A stretch of DNA of 64,000 nt from Chlamydiales bacterium (lineage in GTDB: Bacteria > Chlamydiota > Chlamydiia > Chlamydiales > JACKPQ01). Every line of letters starts with the position of its first letter. Position 1 is the stretch's first letter. The stretch is taken from NCBI GenBank assembly GCA_024233435.1, contig JACKPQ010000002.1:372001-436000 (forward strand), written 5' to 3'. Positions 1 to 7,263 of the stretch are shown here, one piece after another. Under the pieces are notes generated by a model. It saw only the letters and a list, made by a program, of their open reading frames with translations, made no database searches and was not told the origin of the DNA. The position numbers and the translations under genes are program-made.

Positions 1-376
1 CTATTTCTGCTTGGCTGTTTAATATGAGGCTTGTTGGCAGGCCAAAGCCTTGCTCAACAGGATAAAACTTTGAAGCAACGGTTTTAACAACATCGATGGG
101 GGGAATGTCATACTCTAAATGATGCTGTTTTGCAAACTCCTGGATCTTTGCAGACGGTCCCCAACTCTCGATGCGTTTGGCTTCGGTAATGTGGTCTTTG
201 TCGACGACTTTTGGCGTTTTTGGAAGATCGGGTGGAAACCAGTTGGCTAGCACAAGATCTTCAGGGCTTGCATATAGCAAGGGCAAAAACTGTAGCTGAT
301 CATGAACGGGGTGGTTATCTTGAAGTCCTTGCAGCTCGGACTCAAATTGAGTGTTGGCAATATGTAGAGTTGTCAT
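1..376 (-). CDS. Partial unknown protein, N-terminal part
   Basis: I do not recognise this protein. The minus strand is open from an ATG at 374-376 to the left edge of the window, giving at least 125 codons without a stop; the C-terminus lies outside. The readable part begins MTTLHIANTQFESELQG and contains a proline-rich stretch (NWFPPDLPKTPK) near residue 46, with no signal peptide or membrane segment. It is divergent from ispF with only 14 bases between the two start codons, so the promoters must overlap the partner coding regions. In Chlamydia the gene next to ispF (CT433 as I recall) is also of unknown function, so this is probably its counterpart. Confidence 0.6.
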   Translation of the reverse strand, partial: MTTLHIANTQFESELQGLQDNHPVHDQLQFLPLLYASPEDLVLANWFPPDLPKTPKVVDKDHITEAKRIESWGPSAKIQEFAKQHHLEYDIPPIDVVKTVASKFYPVEQGFGLPTSLILNSQAEI

Positions 377-384
377 GCTATTAT
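354..384 (+). promoter_or_regulatory. Candidate promoter of ispF (near leaderless)
   Basis: TTGGCA at 354-359 and TATTAT at 379-384 are separated by 19 bases, longer than the usual 16-18. The -10 box ends 6 bases before the ispF ATG at 391, so transcription would start at or next to the start codon. There is no purine-rich ribosome binding site before the ATG. The box lies across the start of the divergent unknown gene. Confidence 0.35.
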
Positions 385-390
385 TCTAGT

Positions 391-870
391 ATGCGTACTG
401 GATTAGGGCAAGATAGTCATCGTTTTTTAAACGAGCCGTCAGAGAAAAATTTTATAATCGGTGGAGTTGTCATCGATGATGCCCCTGGCCTTGATGCTGA
501 TTCTGATGGTGATGTGGTTTTACATGCCATTTGTAACGCCATCACATCACTTACAGGTGTGCCAATCCTCGGCGGTATCGCTCCAAAGATGTGCAAGCAG
601 GGCATCACAAACAGCGCCGAGTATCTTAAAGAGGCTGTTAAAACACTTGGCAATAGCCAGATCTCACATATTGCGCTCAGTGTTGAAGCTAAAAGGCCCA
701 GACTTGAAAAGCATATCCCTGCAATCCGCGCTAATGTGGCAAAATTGCTAGGCTTGGAGCTTAGACAGGTGGGAATGACTTGCACTTCTGGCGATGGACT
801 CACCGACTTCGGGCGGGGCGATGGATTACAGTGCCTTTGTATCTTAAGTTTAATAGACATCAAGGAGTAA
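391..870 (+). CDS. ispF: 2-C-methyl-D-erythritol 2,4-cyclodiphosphate synthase
   Basis: IspF makes 2-C-methyl-D-erythritol 2,4-cyclodiphosphate with release of CMP, the fifth step of the non-mevalonate isoprenoid pathway in the cytoplasm; it is a metal-dependent trimer. The 159 residues match the usual length. The N-terminus MRTGLGQDSHRF carries the metal-binding D-x-H, followed by GGV and the LDADSDGDVVLHAICNA segment with a second metal histidine; the CTSGDGLTDFGRGDG region is the typical C-terminal substrate loop. The open frame extends upstream to about 211, but homology begins at the ATG at 391. The 3' end overlaps the convergent cysJ-like gene by 21 bases, and the order ispF-cysJ is the chlamydial one. 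Confidence 0.95.
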   Translation: MRTGLGQDSHRFLNEPSEKNFIIGGVVIDDAPGLDADSDGDVVLHAICNAITSLTGVPILGGIAPKMCKQGITNSAEYLKEAVKTLGNSQISHIALSVEAKRPRLEKHIPAIRANVAKLLGLELRQVGMTCTSGDGLTDFGRGDGLQCLCILSLIDIKE

Positions 871-1911
871 GCGCTTATCGGCGCGCATTTGGCGCACGGC
901 TGCGTGGTCTCCTAAAATTGTGGCAAGGGTTTCCAGAACATCCTTTGCCATGCGCTTGGCATCTCCGCAAATATAGATAATGGCACCCTCATCGATCCAT
1001 TGACGCACAGCTTCTTGTTTTTCAAGCAGGCGATGTTGAACGTAGATTTTTTCTGACTGGTCTCGTGAAAAAGCGGTATCAAGAATGAGTTGGTTGCTTT
1101 TTTCTAATTCTATGAATTCGTCGCGATAGTAAAAATCGCAAGCAGAGCGGCGCTCACCGAAGATCAGCCAATTTTTTCCAGAAGAATTGGTGGCAATGCG
1201 CTCTTGTAAAAAAGCGCGGTAGGGAGCAACGCCAGTGCCAGGGCCGATCATAATGATGGGAGCGCTTGGGTTTTCAGGGAGAAGAAAGTGCTTAGTTGGT
1301 TGATGGTAGAGGGGGATGGGAGTGGATTGATTGGCCAGTGTGCAAAGAAAATGGCTGCCAACACCTGGGCGTATTTTGCCTCCATGGTCGTAAGTAAAGG
1401 TTGCAACAAGAAGGTCTACAGAATTGGGAGATGTCTGCATTGATGAAGCAATTGAATAGAAGCGGGGAAGCATTGGAGAGAGTGTTGCTGCAAAGGCTTC
1501 AAGCGAGCCTGAGTAGTTTTTAATGCTTGCAAGGCAATCTTCAAGATCGACAAATTTTTCATCGATTCCCAGTAAAGCCAGAAGTTTTGAGGGTACTCGG
1601 GTGAGATTGACACACGTTTGAAGGTAAGTGCGTAGGGTCATTGGCACTCTTGTGCGTGGGTTGAGAAAAGTTTTGCTCGGAGCGTGGGAAAAGTAGGAGA
1701 GTAAGCTCTCAACTTCATCTGGGTCGTTAGCTGGGATAACGGCGATGCAATCGCCAGGTTTATACTGAATGTTTGAGCCTGTAAGGTCTAAGCGCACATG
1801 ATAGGTTTTCTTATCCGATTCGGGTTTGTTCAGCAGGGTGCATTCTTGCATTTGACCAATGAAAGGTGTTGCTTTGTCGTAGCTTTTCGTTGTCTTAGTT
1901 GATGTTATCAT
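850..1911 (-). CDS. CysJ-like NADPH/FAD flavoprotein reductase (no flavodoxin domain)
   Basis: This is the ferredoxin-NADP reductase-like half of the sulfite reductase flavoprotein family. At 353 residues it lacks the N-terminal flavodoxin (FMN) domain of full CysJ of about 600 residues. Visible motifs are the FAD-binding RFYSIASS near residue 151, the NADPH-binding IGPGTGVAPYRAF near 222, FGERRSACDFYYRDE near 252, and the C-terminal YICGDAKRMAKDV. Chlamydiae carry an equally short gene annotated cysJ beside ispF (CT435) without an obvious sulfite reductase partner, so the physiological electron acceptor is unknown. The 3' end overlaps ispF by 21 bases. I am sure of the fold, not of the substrate. 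Confidence 0.85.
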   Translation of the reverse strand: MITSTKTTKSYDKATPFIGQMQECTLLNKPESDKKTYHVRLDLTGSNIQYKPGDCIAVIPANDPDEVESLLSYFSHAPSKTFLNPRTRVPMTLRTYLQTCVNLTRVPSKLLALLGIDEKFVDLEDCLASIKNYSGSLEAFAATLSPMLPRFYSIASSMQTSPNSVDLLVATFTYDHGGKIRPGVGSHFLCTLANQSTPIPLYHQPTKHFLLPENPSAPIIMIGPGTGVAPYRAFLQERIATNSSGKNWLIFGERRSACDFYYRDEFIELEKSNQLILDTAFSRDQSEKIYVQHRLLEKQEAVRQWIDEGAIIYICGDAKRMAKDVLETLATILGDHAAVRQMRADKRLLLDVY

Positions 1912-1935
1912 AAGTTTTTGGTATGTATTACAATC

Positions 1936-2049
1936 ATGAAGTTAATGCTTATCGTAGTTCTTTTCCTGACTGGTTGTGTGTCTTCTGGGTATAACCCAAG
2001 TTACATCATTTCGCAACCTGTCGAGGAAGAAAGTTCTACTGCGCGGTAG
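1936..2049 (+). CDS. Small putative lipoprotein, 37 residues
   Basis: A short reading frame encodes a lysine start, a hydrophobic core and the lipobox FLTGC (cysteine at residue 14), leaving a 24-residue lipidated peptide ending VEEESSTAR. It sits beside gltX, where Chlamydia has omcA, the small cysteine-rich outer-membrane lipoprotein, but this one has a single cysteine, so it may be a reduced relative or an unrelated small lipoprotein. Its last 14 bases overlap the 3' end of the convergent gltX. There is no ribosome binding site; TTGATG (1899-1904), 17 bases and TATGTA (1922-1927) stand just upstream, so a leaderless message is possible. The signal peptide with lipobox makes chance less likely, but the gene is very short. 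Confidence 0.55.
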   Translation: MKLMLIVVLFLTGCVSSGYNPSYIISQPVEEESSTAR

Positions 2050-3556
2050 ATTTTTCTACAAACTCCTTACAATCTTTATCCTTCCAGGCCTTTGTCAATG
2101 CACTAAGTCGTTTATTGGATACCCCGCCGAGAAATTCAATGGCTTGTAGAAAGCGTGCACGCGCGCGATCTTTACCCAAAATTTCTACAGAATCAAAAAG
2201 CGGAGGGCCCGCTGGTTTACCAACAATTGTTGTAAATAGAAGGCGCATGACAATTTTTTTATGATTCACACCAAAAATTTCTGCGATATCGCGTGAGGCT
2301 TGCTCAAAACCCTGGCGGCCCCAATCTTCGAGTTCTTCCAATCGCCAGACCATTCCTTGCAAAATTTGCGCTGAGCTCTCTTTTGTGATACCACTTGGTG
2401 TTAAATGCTCTTCTTCGTAGGGGATGTGATTGATGAAAAAGAACTGACACAGTTCCATAAATTCACCAAAAGTTTTAATGCGGGTGTGGACAAGGGGCAT
2501 GAGCTTTTGCATAAAGGCATCGTTAAACGACCACTCTTTGATGCGCTCCCATAGTTTGTCTTCTGGGATATTGTTAATAAGATATTGCTGGTTGATCCAG
2601 TCAAGCTTTTGAATGTCAAAAAATGCGCCTGATGTGCCAATGCGTGAAACATCAAATTCTTGAGCAAACGCCTCAATCGAATAAATCTCCCTATCGCCTG
2701 GCATGCTGTAGCCCATCAAGGATAAAAAATTCACGAAAGCTTCTTTCAAGTAGCCACTATCACGGTAGTAGAAAATTGAGGTTGGATTTTTGCGCTTGGA
2801 GAGTTTCTTACCATCCCGGCCTAAAAGAAGGGGCATATGTAAAAACTCTGGCGCCTTCCAACCGAAAGCCTCATAAATGTAGATGTGTTTTGGAGTTGAG
2901 CTAATCCACTCATCTCCACGCATCACATGGGTGATTTTCATCAAATGATCGTCGACGACATTTGCAAAGTGGTATGTTGGAAAGCCATCGGATTTCATCA
3001 AAATTTGGTCGTCGATGTCAGACCATGGAGTTGTAATGCGCCCCTTAATACCATCGTCAAAAACACAATCACCTGTTAGGGGAATCTTTAGGCGAATAAC
3101 AAACGATTGACCTGCAGCTTCGCGCTCCTTGACCTCTTCAGGACTCAAGTTGCGGTATCTGCGATCATAGCCAGTGCGTTTGCCTAACTTTGCGCCCAGC
3201 TCTCGCATTTCCTGGAGCTCTTCTTTTGTTGCAAAGCACTTATAGGCTTTGCCCTGATCCAGCAGCATTGTGATATGCTCTCTATAGATTTCAGTGCGCT
3301 CGCTCTGGCGATAAGGACCAAAATCTCCACCCACATCAGGCCCCTCATCCCAAGTAATCCCTGACCAATGGAGTGCCTTGTAAATATTTTCTTCATACTC
3401 GGGTCGGCTGCGGCTTTGATCGGTATCTTCAATGCGTAGAATAAATTTACCTTGATGCTTTTTAGCAAAAATTTGATTGAAAAGGGCAATGTAGGCGGTT
3501 CCCACATGGGGGTCACCAGTGGGCGATGGCCCAATACGTACGCGAATATCACTCAT
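2036..3556 (-). CDS. gltX: Glutamyl-tRNA synthetase
   Basis: GltX charges tRNA-Glu with glutamate. The 506-residue class I synthetase has the HIGH-type signature PSPTGDPHVGTAYIA at residues 10-24 and the KMSKS-type KKLSKRK near residue 255, the tRNA acceptor region RIEDTDQSRSRPEYEENI near 42, and an all-helical anticodon-binding C-terminal domain. The start ATG at 3556 gives the family N-terminus MSDIRVRIGPSPTGD. It lies 64 bases downstream of tsp on the same strand and may be co-transcribed. Chlamydiae also have gltX beside euo (CT445/CT446); here tsp lies between them. Confidence 0.97.
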   Translation of the reverse strand: MSDIRVRIGPSPTGDPHVGTAYIALFNQIFAKKHQGKFILRIEDTDQSRSRPEYEENIYKALHWSGITWDEGPDVGGDFGPYRQSERTEIYREHITMLLDQGKAYKCFATKEELQEMRELGAKLGKRTGYDRRYRNLSPEEVKEREAAGQSFVIRLKIPLTGDCVFDDGIKGRITTPWSDIDDQILMKSDGFPTYHFANVVDDHLMKITHVMRGDEWISSTPKHIYIYEAFGWKAPEFLHMPLLLGRDGKKLSKRKNPTSIFYYRDSGYLKEAFVNFLSLMGYSMPGDREIYSIEAFAQEFDVSRIGTSGAFFDIQKLDWINQQYLINNIPEDKLWERIKEWSFNDAFMQKLMPLVHTRIKTFGEFMELCQFFFINHIPYEEEHLTPSGITKESSAQILQGMVWRLEELEDWGRQGFEQASRDIAEIFGVNHKKIVMRLLFTTIVGKPAGPPLFDSVEILGKDRARARFLQAIEFLGGVSNKRLSALTKAWKDKDCKEFVEKSTAQ

Positions 3557-3620
3557 AGACTACCTTAGGTTAGTCTCCCATTTTCTCCTATAATAAGATT
3601 AAGAATCAACCCTTGCTTTT

Positions 3621-5585
3621 TTAGGCGCCGGCTTGCGCAGGGTGTGATGCATGCGGGGAGTGTACTTGCAGACGCATGAGCATGATGAGGTCTTTCATGA
3701 CATGAAGGGCCTCTTCTTTTTGTAGGTCGGTTTGTCCAAAAAGCTCAATTTCATCAACAGATTCTTTGGAGATGGCTTTTAGAAAATTTTGATAGTTTTT
3801 GTTGCTACCGATACGTATTGTGCTGTTTTTAGAAAGGATGTCAATGTGGGGCTCATACGTATGGAGGCGTGGCTGCAGGTCTTTTTCGTAAAAAAGGCGG
3901 AGTTTTTTACGTTGGAAGGGAGAAATGTCTGAAAGGTCGTCGTTGAATTTTGCGGGGATGTTGTCTGGCTCAAGGGGGAATTTTGCAAAACGTTCTCCAA
4001 TATCAAGTTGAGAGAGTGCGCCTGGCATGACGATATCAGCTTGCACGCCGTGTAGTTGGGGACTTTTGCCTGAAACGGTGAAATACATGCCACGAGTTAC
4101 TTTATACTCCCCTTTGGGATTAACTCTGGGGTGGGCGGCAGGTTCTAGAGAAAATCTTTGGTAAGACCCTTTGCCAAAAGTGTGGTCATCGCCAACGATA
4201 AGAGCACGTCCGTAATCTTGGAGGGTTTGAGCGACGATTTCTGAAGCTGAAGCTGAGGCTCGATTAGTGAGCACGAGTAGTGGGCCATCCCAAACTTTGT
4301 TTGAATCAATATTGCGAAGGTGCTGTACATTGCCATCGCTATCTTTAATGGAGACAACAACCCCCTTAGAGATGAAAAGACCTGTAACGCCAATAGCTTG
4401 AGATAGATGGCCGCCTGGATTGTTGCGCATGTCCAAGATGATGCCGTAGAGCTTATCTTTATGCTCGTTTTTAAGATCGGTGATCACTTGCTTTAAGTCA
4501 GAGGTTGAAGAGCTGTTGGGATCTTGATAAAAAGAGTAAAGGTGGATGTGGGCGATAGTGCCATCACCGAAAGGTTCTAAGGAAACGTCATAGCGTGTTT
4601 CTTTGAGGACGATCTCTTGGCGAGTTATTCTAACATCGACTTTTTCTCGTTCAGCTTCACTTGAAGAACGCAGGAGAGTAAGGTCGACGTGAGTACCAGC
4701 TTTGCCACGAATTAAATCTATAGCATCGGTGATTTCCCAACCGACAATGGGCTCGCCGTTGACGGCAATGATGCGGTCACCCACTTTTAGGGATTTTGTG
4801 AGCTCTGCTGGACCGCCTTCAATGAGGCGTACAACTGTCAAGCCATTAAGGTCATCTCTTAGTTGGGCCCCGATGCCAAAAAGCCGCTGGTCGATCTCAA
4901 TCATGAATTGGCGAGCTTCAGATGGAGTGAAGTAATTAGTATAGCTGTCCAGGGCAGAGCTGGCAGCTTTTAAAAAATAGACGAGAACTTGGGCTTGGCG
5001 CATTTTAGGGCCATCAGCCAATATTTCGCGCTCTCTTCCTAATCGTCTCTTAGTAAGTCGCTTAAAGAAGTTTTCGCGAGTCTCCTCTTCAAAGTTTTCA
5101 ACAGCTTCAAGTTGTAACGCCTTAATTTTCAATAATCGGGTTCTAAGCTCTTGTTCACTGTTGACCCAAGCCAATTCTTTAAACTCGTCAGGATTGACTT
5201 GAGAGGGTAATTTTGCGCCAACTATCTCAGCTTCAAGGCGGTTTCTCCTCTCAATTGCCAAGATCATGGATTCTTGAATAGATCCAAACTCGCTGAAATC
5301 GTGTCGGTTATAATCAGATATCACTTGATTGAGGAGAGCAGGGCTGGCATCCGCCCAGTGACTTACCTCTGAAGCCAAGAAATAGGTTTTTGTAGGGTCA
5401 AGCTCATCGAGGTAGTTATTTAAGGTCCTTTGCATGAGCTCTGGTGTAAAGTGTTTATAGGATACGTGTGACCGGAAGATTTGCTGAATCTGGGCTTTAG
5501 CATCTTTTTCGCTGATTTCTGGTGGTTGGGCAAAGCAAAGAGTGGAGAAAATGAGAAAAAAAATACCGAGGGTGATCCTATTCAT
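3621..5585 (-). CDS. tsp: Tail-specific protease, S41 family with PDZ domain
   Basis: Tsp/Prc is an exported serine protease that degrades proteins from their C-termini; in Chlamydia the homologue is CT441. The 654 residues begin with a signal peptide (MNRITLGIFFLIFSTLCFA). Then come the N-terminal Prc region, a PDZ domain (about 235-310, with VGDRIIAVNGEPIVGW) and the S41 catalytic region (about 330-520). The likely nucleophile is Ser446 in NRASASASEI, with Asp457 in DYGRA and Lys472 in TFGKGSYQ, matching the Ser-Lys dyad of Prc. A helical C-terminal domain follows. It is divergent from euo across a 299-base AT-rich gap, so EUO could control it, an inference from position only. Confidence 0.95.
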   Translation of the reverse strand: MNRITLGIFFLIFSTLCFAQPPEISEKDAKAQIQQIFRSHVSYKHFTPELMQRTLNNYLDELDPTKTYFLASEVSHWADASPALLNQVISDYNRHDFSEFGSIQESMILAIERRNRLEAEIVGAKLPSQVNPDEFKELAWVNSEQELRTRLLKIKALQLEAVENFEEETRENFFKRLTKRRLGREREILADGPKMRQAQVLVYFLKAASSALDSYTNYFTPSEARQFMIEIDQRLFGIGAQLRDDLNGLTVVRLIEGGPAELTKSLKVGDRIIAVNGEPIVGWEITDAIDLIRGKAGTHVDLTLLRSSSEAEREKVDVRITRQEIVLKETRYDVSLEPFGDGTIAHIHLYSFYQDPNSSSTSDLKQVITDLKNEHKDKLYGIILDMRNNPGGHLSQAIGVTGLFISKGVVVSIKDSDGNVQHLRNIDSNKVWDGPLLVLTNRASASASEIVAQTLQDYGRALIVGDDHTFGKGSYQRFSLEPAAHPRVNPKGEYKVTRGMYFTVSGKSPQLHGVQADIVMPGALSQLDIGERFAKFPLEPDNIPAKFNDDLSDISPFQRKKLRLFYEKDLQPRLHTYEPHIDILSKNSTIRIGSNKNYQNFLKAISKESVDEIELFGQTDLQKEEALHVMKDLIMLMRLQVHSPHASHPAQAGA

Positions 5586-5759
5586 AGCTACTACCTATAT
5601 CAGGTCATAAGAATAAGGCGCCAGATTTTTCTTCTAGGGTTTATTTTGTTAGATGTTGATTAATAACAGCTTATGGAAATAATAAGATTTATTAAAGAAA
5701 ATTATTTATATCTAAGATTCAACAATTTACGCCTATTTTGAAAAAAGAATCAAAAAGGG

Positions 5760-5830
5760 TTGCATTCAATTCATTTTTATGTAATAATCAGATTATCAAA
5801 ACGCCGAATAAAACATAATAAGTGTATAAT
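5760..5830 (+). promoter_or_regulatory. Candidate euo promoters in the tsp-euo divergent gap
   Basis: The 299 bases between tsp and euo (5586-5884) contain no gene and are very AT-rich. Two possible sites face euo: TTGCAT (5760-5765) 17 bases before AATAAT (5783-5788), and a perfect TATAAT at 5825-5830 with no clear -35. They would give leaders of about 90 and 48 bases. The second may be a chance match in AT-rich sequence. I could not assign a promoter for tsp. Confidence 0.45.
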
Positions 5831-5884
5831 AACCTTGGTGAGAAGAGTTGCTAAAACACCAAAAATAAGAAAAGGTAACTGACC

Positions 5885-6403
5885 ATGGGAAATGAAAACG
5901 AAAACCAAACTGACGAGATCAAGAAAGAAGAGATCATGCGTCAGTTGGAAAATTACCTAAAGTCTCGCATTACAACAGACGAGATGGAAGGCAGCAGAGA
6001 AGATAAGAAGATCGTCTCTATTACAGAAGCGGCACGCATCAATGGTGTGACGCGTCAGGCAATCTATGTTGCAATTAAGCAAAAGAAGCTTAAGGCAACA
6101 AAGGATGCAACGCGTTGGAAAATCCATATTGATGACCTAGAAGATTATCGCAAGCAAAAGTACTCACGTACAAAGTCGATGTTCGATGGTGAGTTGCTTT
6201 TCGATAATAAGCAAGGATTTTACTCTGTGCGTCAAGTTGCTGAGCTTTTGAATGTACCTGTTCAAAAGATCTACTACGCAACACGCATCGGGCTTATTAA
6301 AGCTTCTAGAAAGGGCGCTGCTTGGGTTGTTCACATCGATGAAGTGAAGCAATACCAAGAGAGCTATTTGAGCAAAAGCGAAGTTAAAGAAAACGTCGGT
6401 TAA
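5885..6403 (+). CDS. euo: EUO, chlamydial developmental DNA-binding regulator
   Basis: EUO is a Chlamydiae-specific DNA-binding protein made early in the developmental cycle that represses late genes in Chlamydia. The 172-residue frame has two excisionase/MerR-like winged helix-turn-helix modules, about residues 43-92 and 112-161. They align without gaps at an offset of 69 residues: VSITEAARINGVTRQAIY against YSVRQVAELLNVPVQKIY, then a conserved turn and W-x(2)-HID. The N-terminal 40 residues are charged and probably flexible. The start has an AAAGG site some 10 bases upstream. The gene ends in a strong terminator, is divergent from tsp and is followed by recJ on the other strand, the chlamydial neighbourhood (CT446-CT447). 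The assignment rests on motif plus synteny. Confidence 0.9.
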   Translation: MGNENENQTDEIKKEEIMRQLENYLKSRITTDEMEGSREDKKIVSITEAARINGVTRQAIYVAIKQKKLKATKDATRWKIHIDDLEDYRKQKYSRTKSMFDGELLFDNKQGFYSVRQVAELLNVPVQKIYYATRIGLIKASRKGAAWVVHIDEVKQYQESYLSKSEVKENVG

Positions 6404-6458
6404 TTGCTTTTGATCGCTCAAATCCAAGGAGGGTTGCGATCTATGAATGCCTATCAAT

Positions 6459-6494
6459 AAGATCTTCTCTATAAATTAGAGAAGATCTTTTTTC
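6459..6494 (+). terminator. Rho-independent terminator of euo
   Basis: AAGATCTTCTCT (6459-6470) pairs perfectly with AGAGAAGATCTT (6478-6489) across a 7-base loop and is followed by a T run. The 12-bp stem is the clearest intrinsic terminator in the window and isolates euo from the leader that follows. Confidence 0.9.
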
Positions 6495-6523
6495 TTGCAA
6501 TGTAATTCAATTTTTTCTACACT
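6495..6523 (+). promoter_or_regulatory. Candidate promoter of the structured leader and the 172-residue gene
   Basis: TTGCAA (6495-6500) and TACACT (6518-6523) are spaced by 17 bases directly after the euo terminator, giving a predicted start near 6530. A transcript from here would carry an untranslated leader of about 215 bases. Confidence 0.55.
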
Positions 6524-6530
6524 ATTGTCT

Positions 6531-6744
6531 AAAAGGCATAGATAATAGATCCTAACGAGCGGAAATAAGGGTCAAATGCCCCTCTGCAACCGTAGAGTCC
6601 ATGTGCTCCTTGAACTTATTGGAACTGGTCGAAACACGATTGCTCAAATTGAATTTGGTGAAAGCCGAAGGTTGAGTCCTTCCGTCAGGGAAGTAATTTC
6701 CCTCAGATGTTTAGTTATGAATTAACTGAAAAGGACAAACTAGG
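6531..6744 (+). ncRNA. Candidate structured RNA or cis-regulatory leader
   Basis: This 214-base stretch codes for nothing evident but is dense in short helices: CTCTGC/GTAGAG closing an AACC loop (6582-6597), CTCAA (6643-6647) with TTGAG (6672-6676) enclosing TTGGT-GAAA-GCCGA (6655-6668), and two mutually exclusive hairpins, CTTCC/GGAAG (6679-6693) and AGGGAA/TTCCCT (6687-6703). A last hairpin (6711-6729) sits just before the ribosome binding site AAGGA at 6731-6735. A promoter upstream and a gene downstream fit a riboswitch-like leader; an independent small RNA is also possible. I do not recognise a known class: signatures of TPP, SAM, cobalamin, T-box, 6S and RNase P RNA are not evident. 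Confidence 0.45.
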
Positions 6745-7263
6745 ATGGAATCCAAATCAAATTTCAATTCTCCGGAGCTCCAGAAGGCTTTTGAGCAGAT
6801 TGAACCTATATTAACCCAACACAAGACTCAGCTTGACCAAGTCTCCTCGGACATTAAAGAGGTCGAGCGGTTCATTCGTGGATGTGGTATTCATTTTCCT
6901 TTAAGGTTTCTGTGTAGAGAGCGATCAAAAGTCATAGATGAAGACCCGTTTCATCATCAAAAAAAAGAGATGCTTTACAGAGATTACTTATGTTGGGATA
7001 AATCCAAAGACGGACAATTTCGGTTGCTTTATGAGGTGGAAGAGCAGCTGACGATTGTTGAAAATGGATCAAGCGGTGTTGAACCAATGCAGGTGATTAA
7101 AAGGCGGCCTCTGATCGAGGCAAAGGTCAAAGTAAGACTGGAGCTCTATCCAGAACTGCCCAGGTTTTTAGAAGCGATGGCAGCGGAGCTCCAGCTTTCA
7201 AAAACTCAGCAGACGAGCGCTGATATTGCCGAGTCAATAAAGACGTTTAATCGCAAACCTTGA
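6745..7263 (+). CDS. Unknown protein, 172 residues, behind a structured leader
   Basis: I do not recognise this protein. It starts at an ATG 9 bases after an AAGGA site. The 172 residues are soluble and charged: a helical N-terminal half (residues 10-45, PELQKAFEQIEPILTQHKTQ), a central aromatic and cysteine-containing segment (RFIRGCGIHFPLRFLCRER, about 46-64), and a C-terminal half with alternating strands and a helix (LYPELPRFLEAMAAELQL). No signal peptide or membrane segment is visible. Its 3' end overlaps convergent recJ by 17 bases. It lies between euo and recJ, which are adjacent in Chlamydia as I recall, so it is a lineage-specific addition. Confidence 0.75.
   Translation: MESKSNFNSPELQKAFEQIEPILTQHKTQLDQVSSDIKEVERFIRGCGIHFPLRFLCRERSKVIDEDPFHHQKKEMLYRDYLCWDKSKDGQFRLLYEVEEQLTIVENGSSGVEPMQVIKRRPLIEAKVKVRLELYPELPRFLEAMAAELQLSKTQQTSADIAESIKTFNRKP

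Noticed and set aside
211..390. N-terminal extension of ispF
   Set aside because: The frame is open but the extension lacks family similarity, and lies over the start of the divergent gene; IspF begins at MRTGLGQDSHRF.
6531..6744. 6S RNA, tmRNA, SRP RNA or RNase P RNA
   Set aside because: None of the signature segments of these RNAs is visible; there is no tRNA-like end, tag peptide or SRP tetraloop core.
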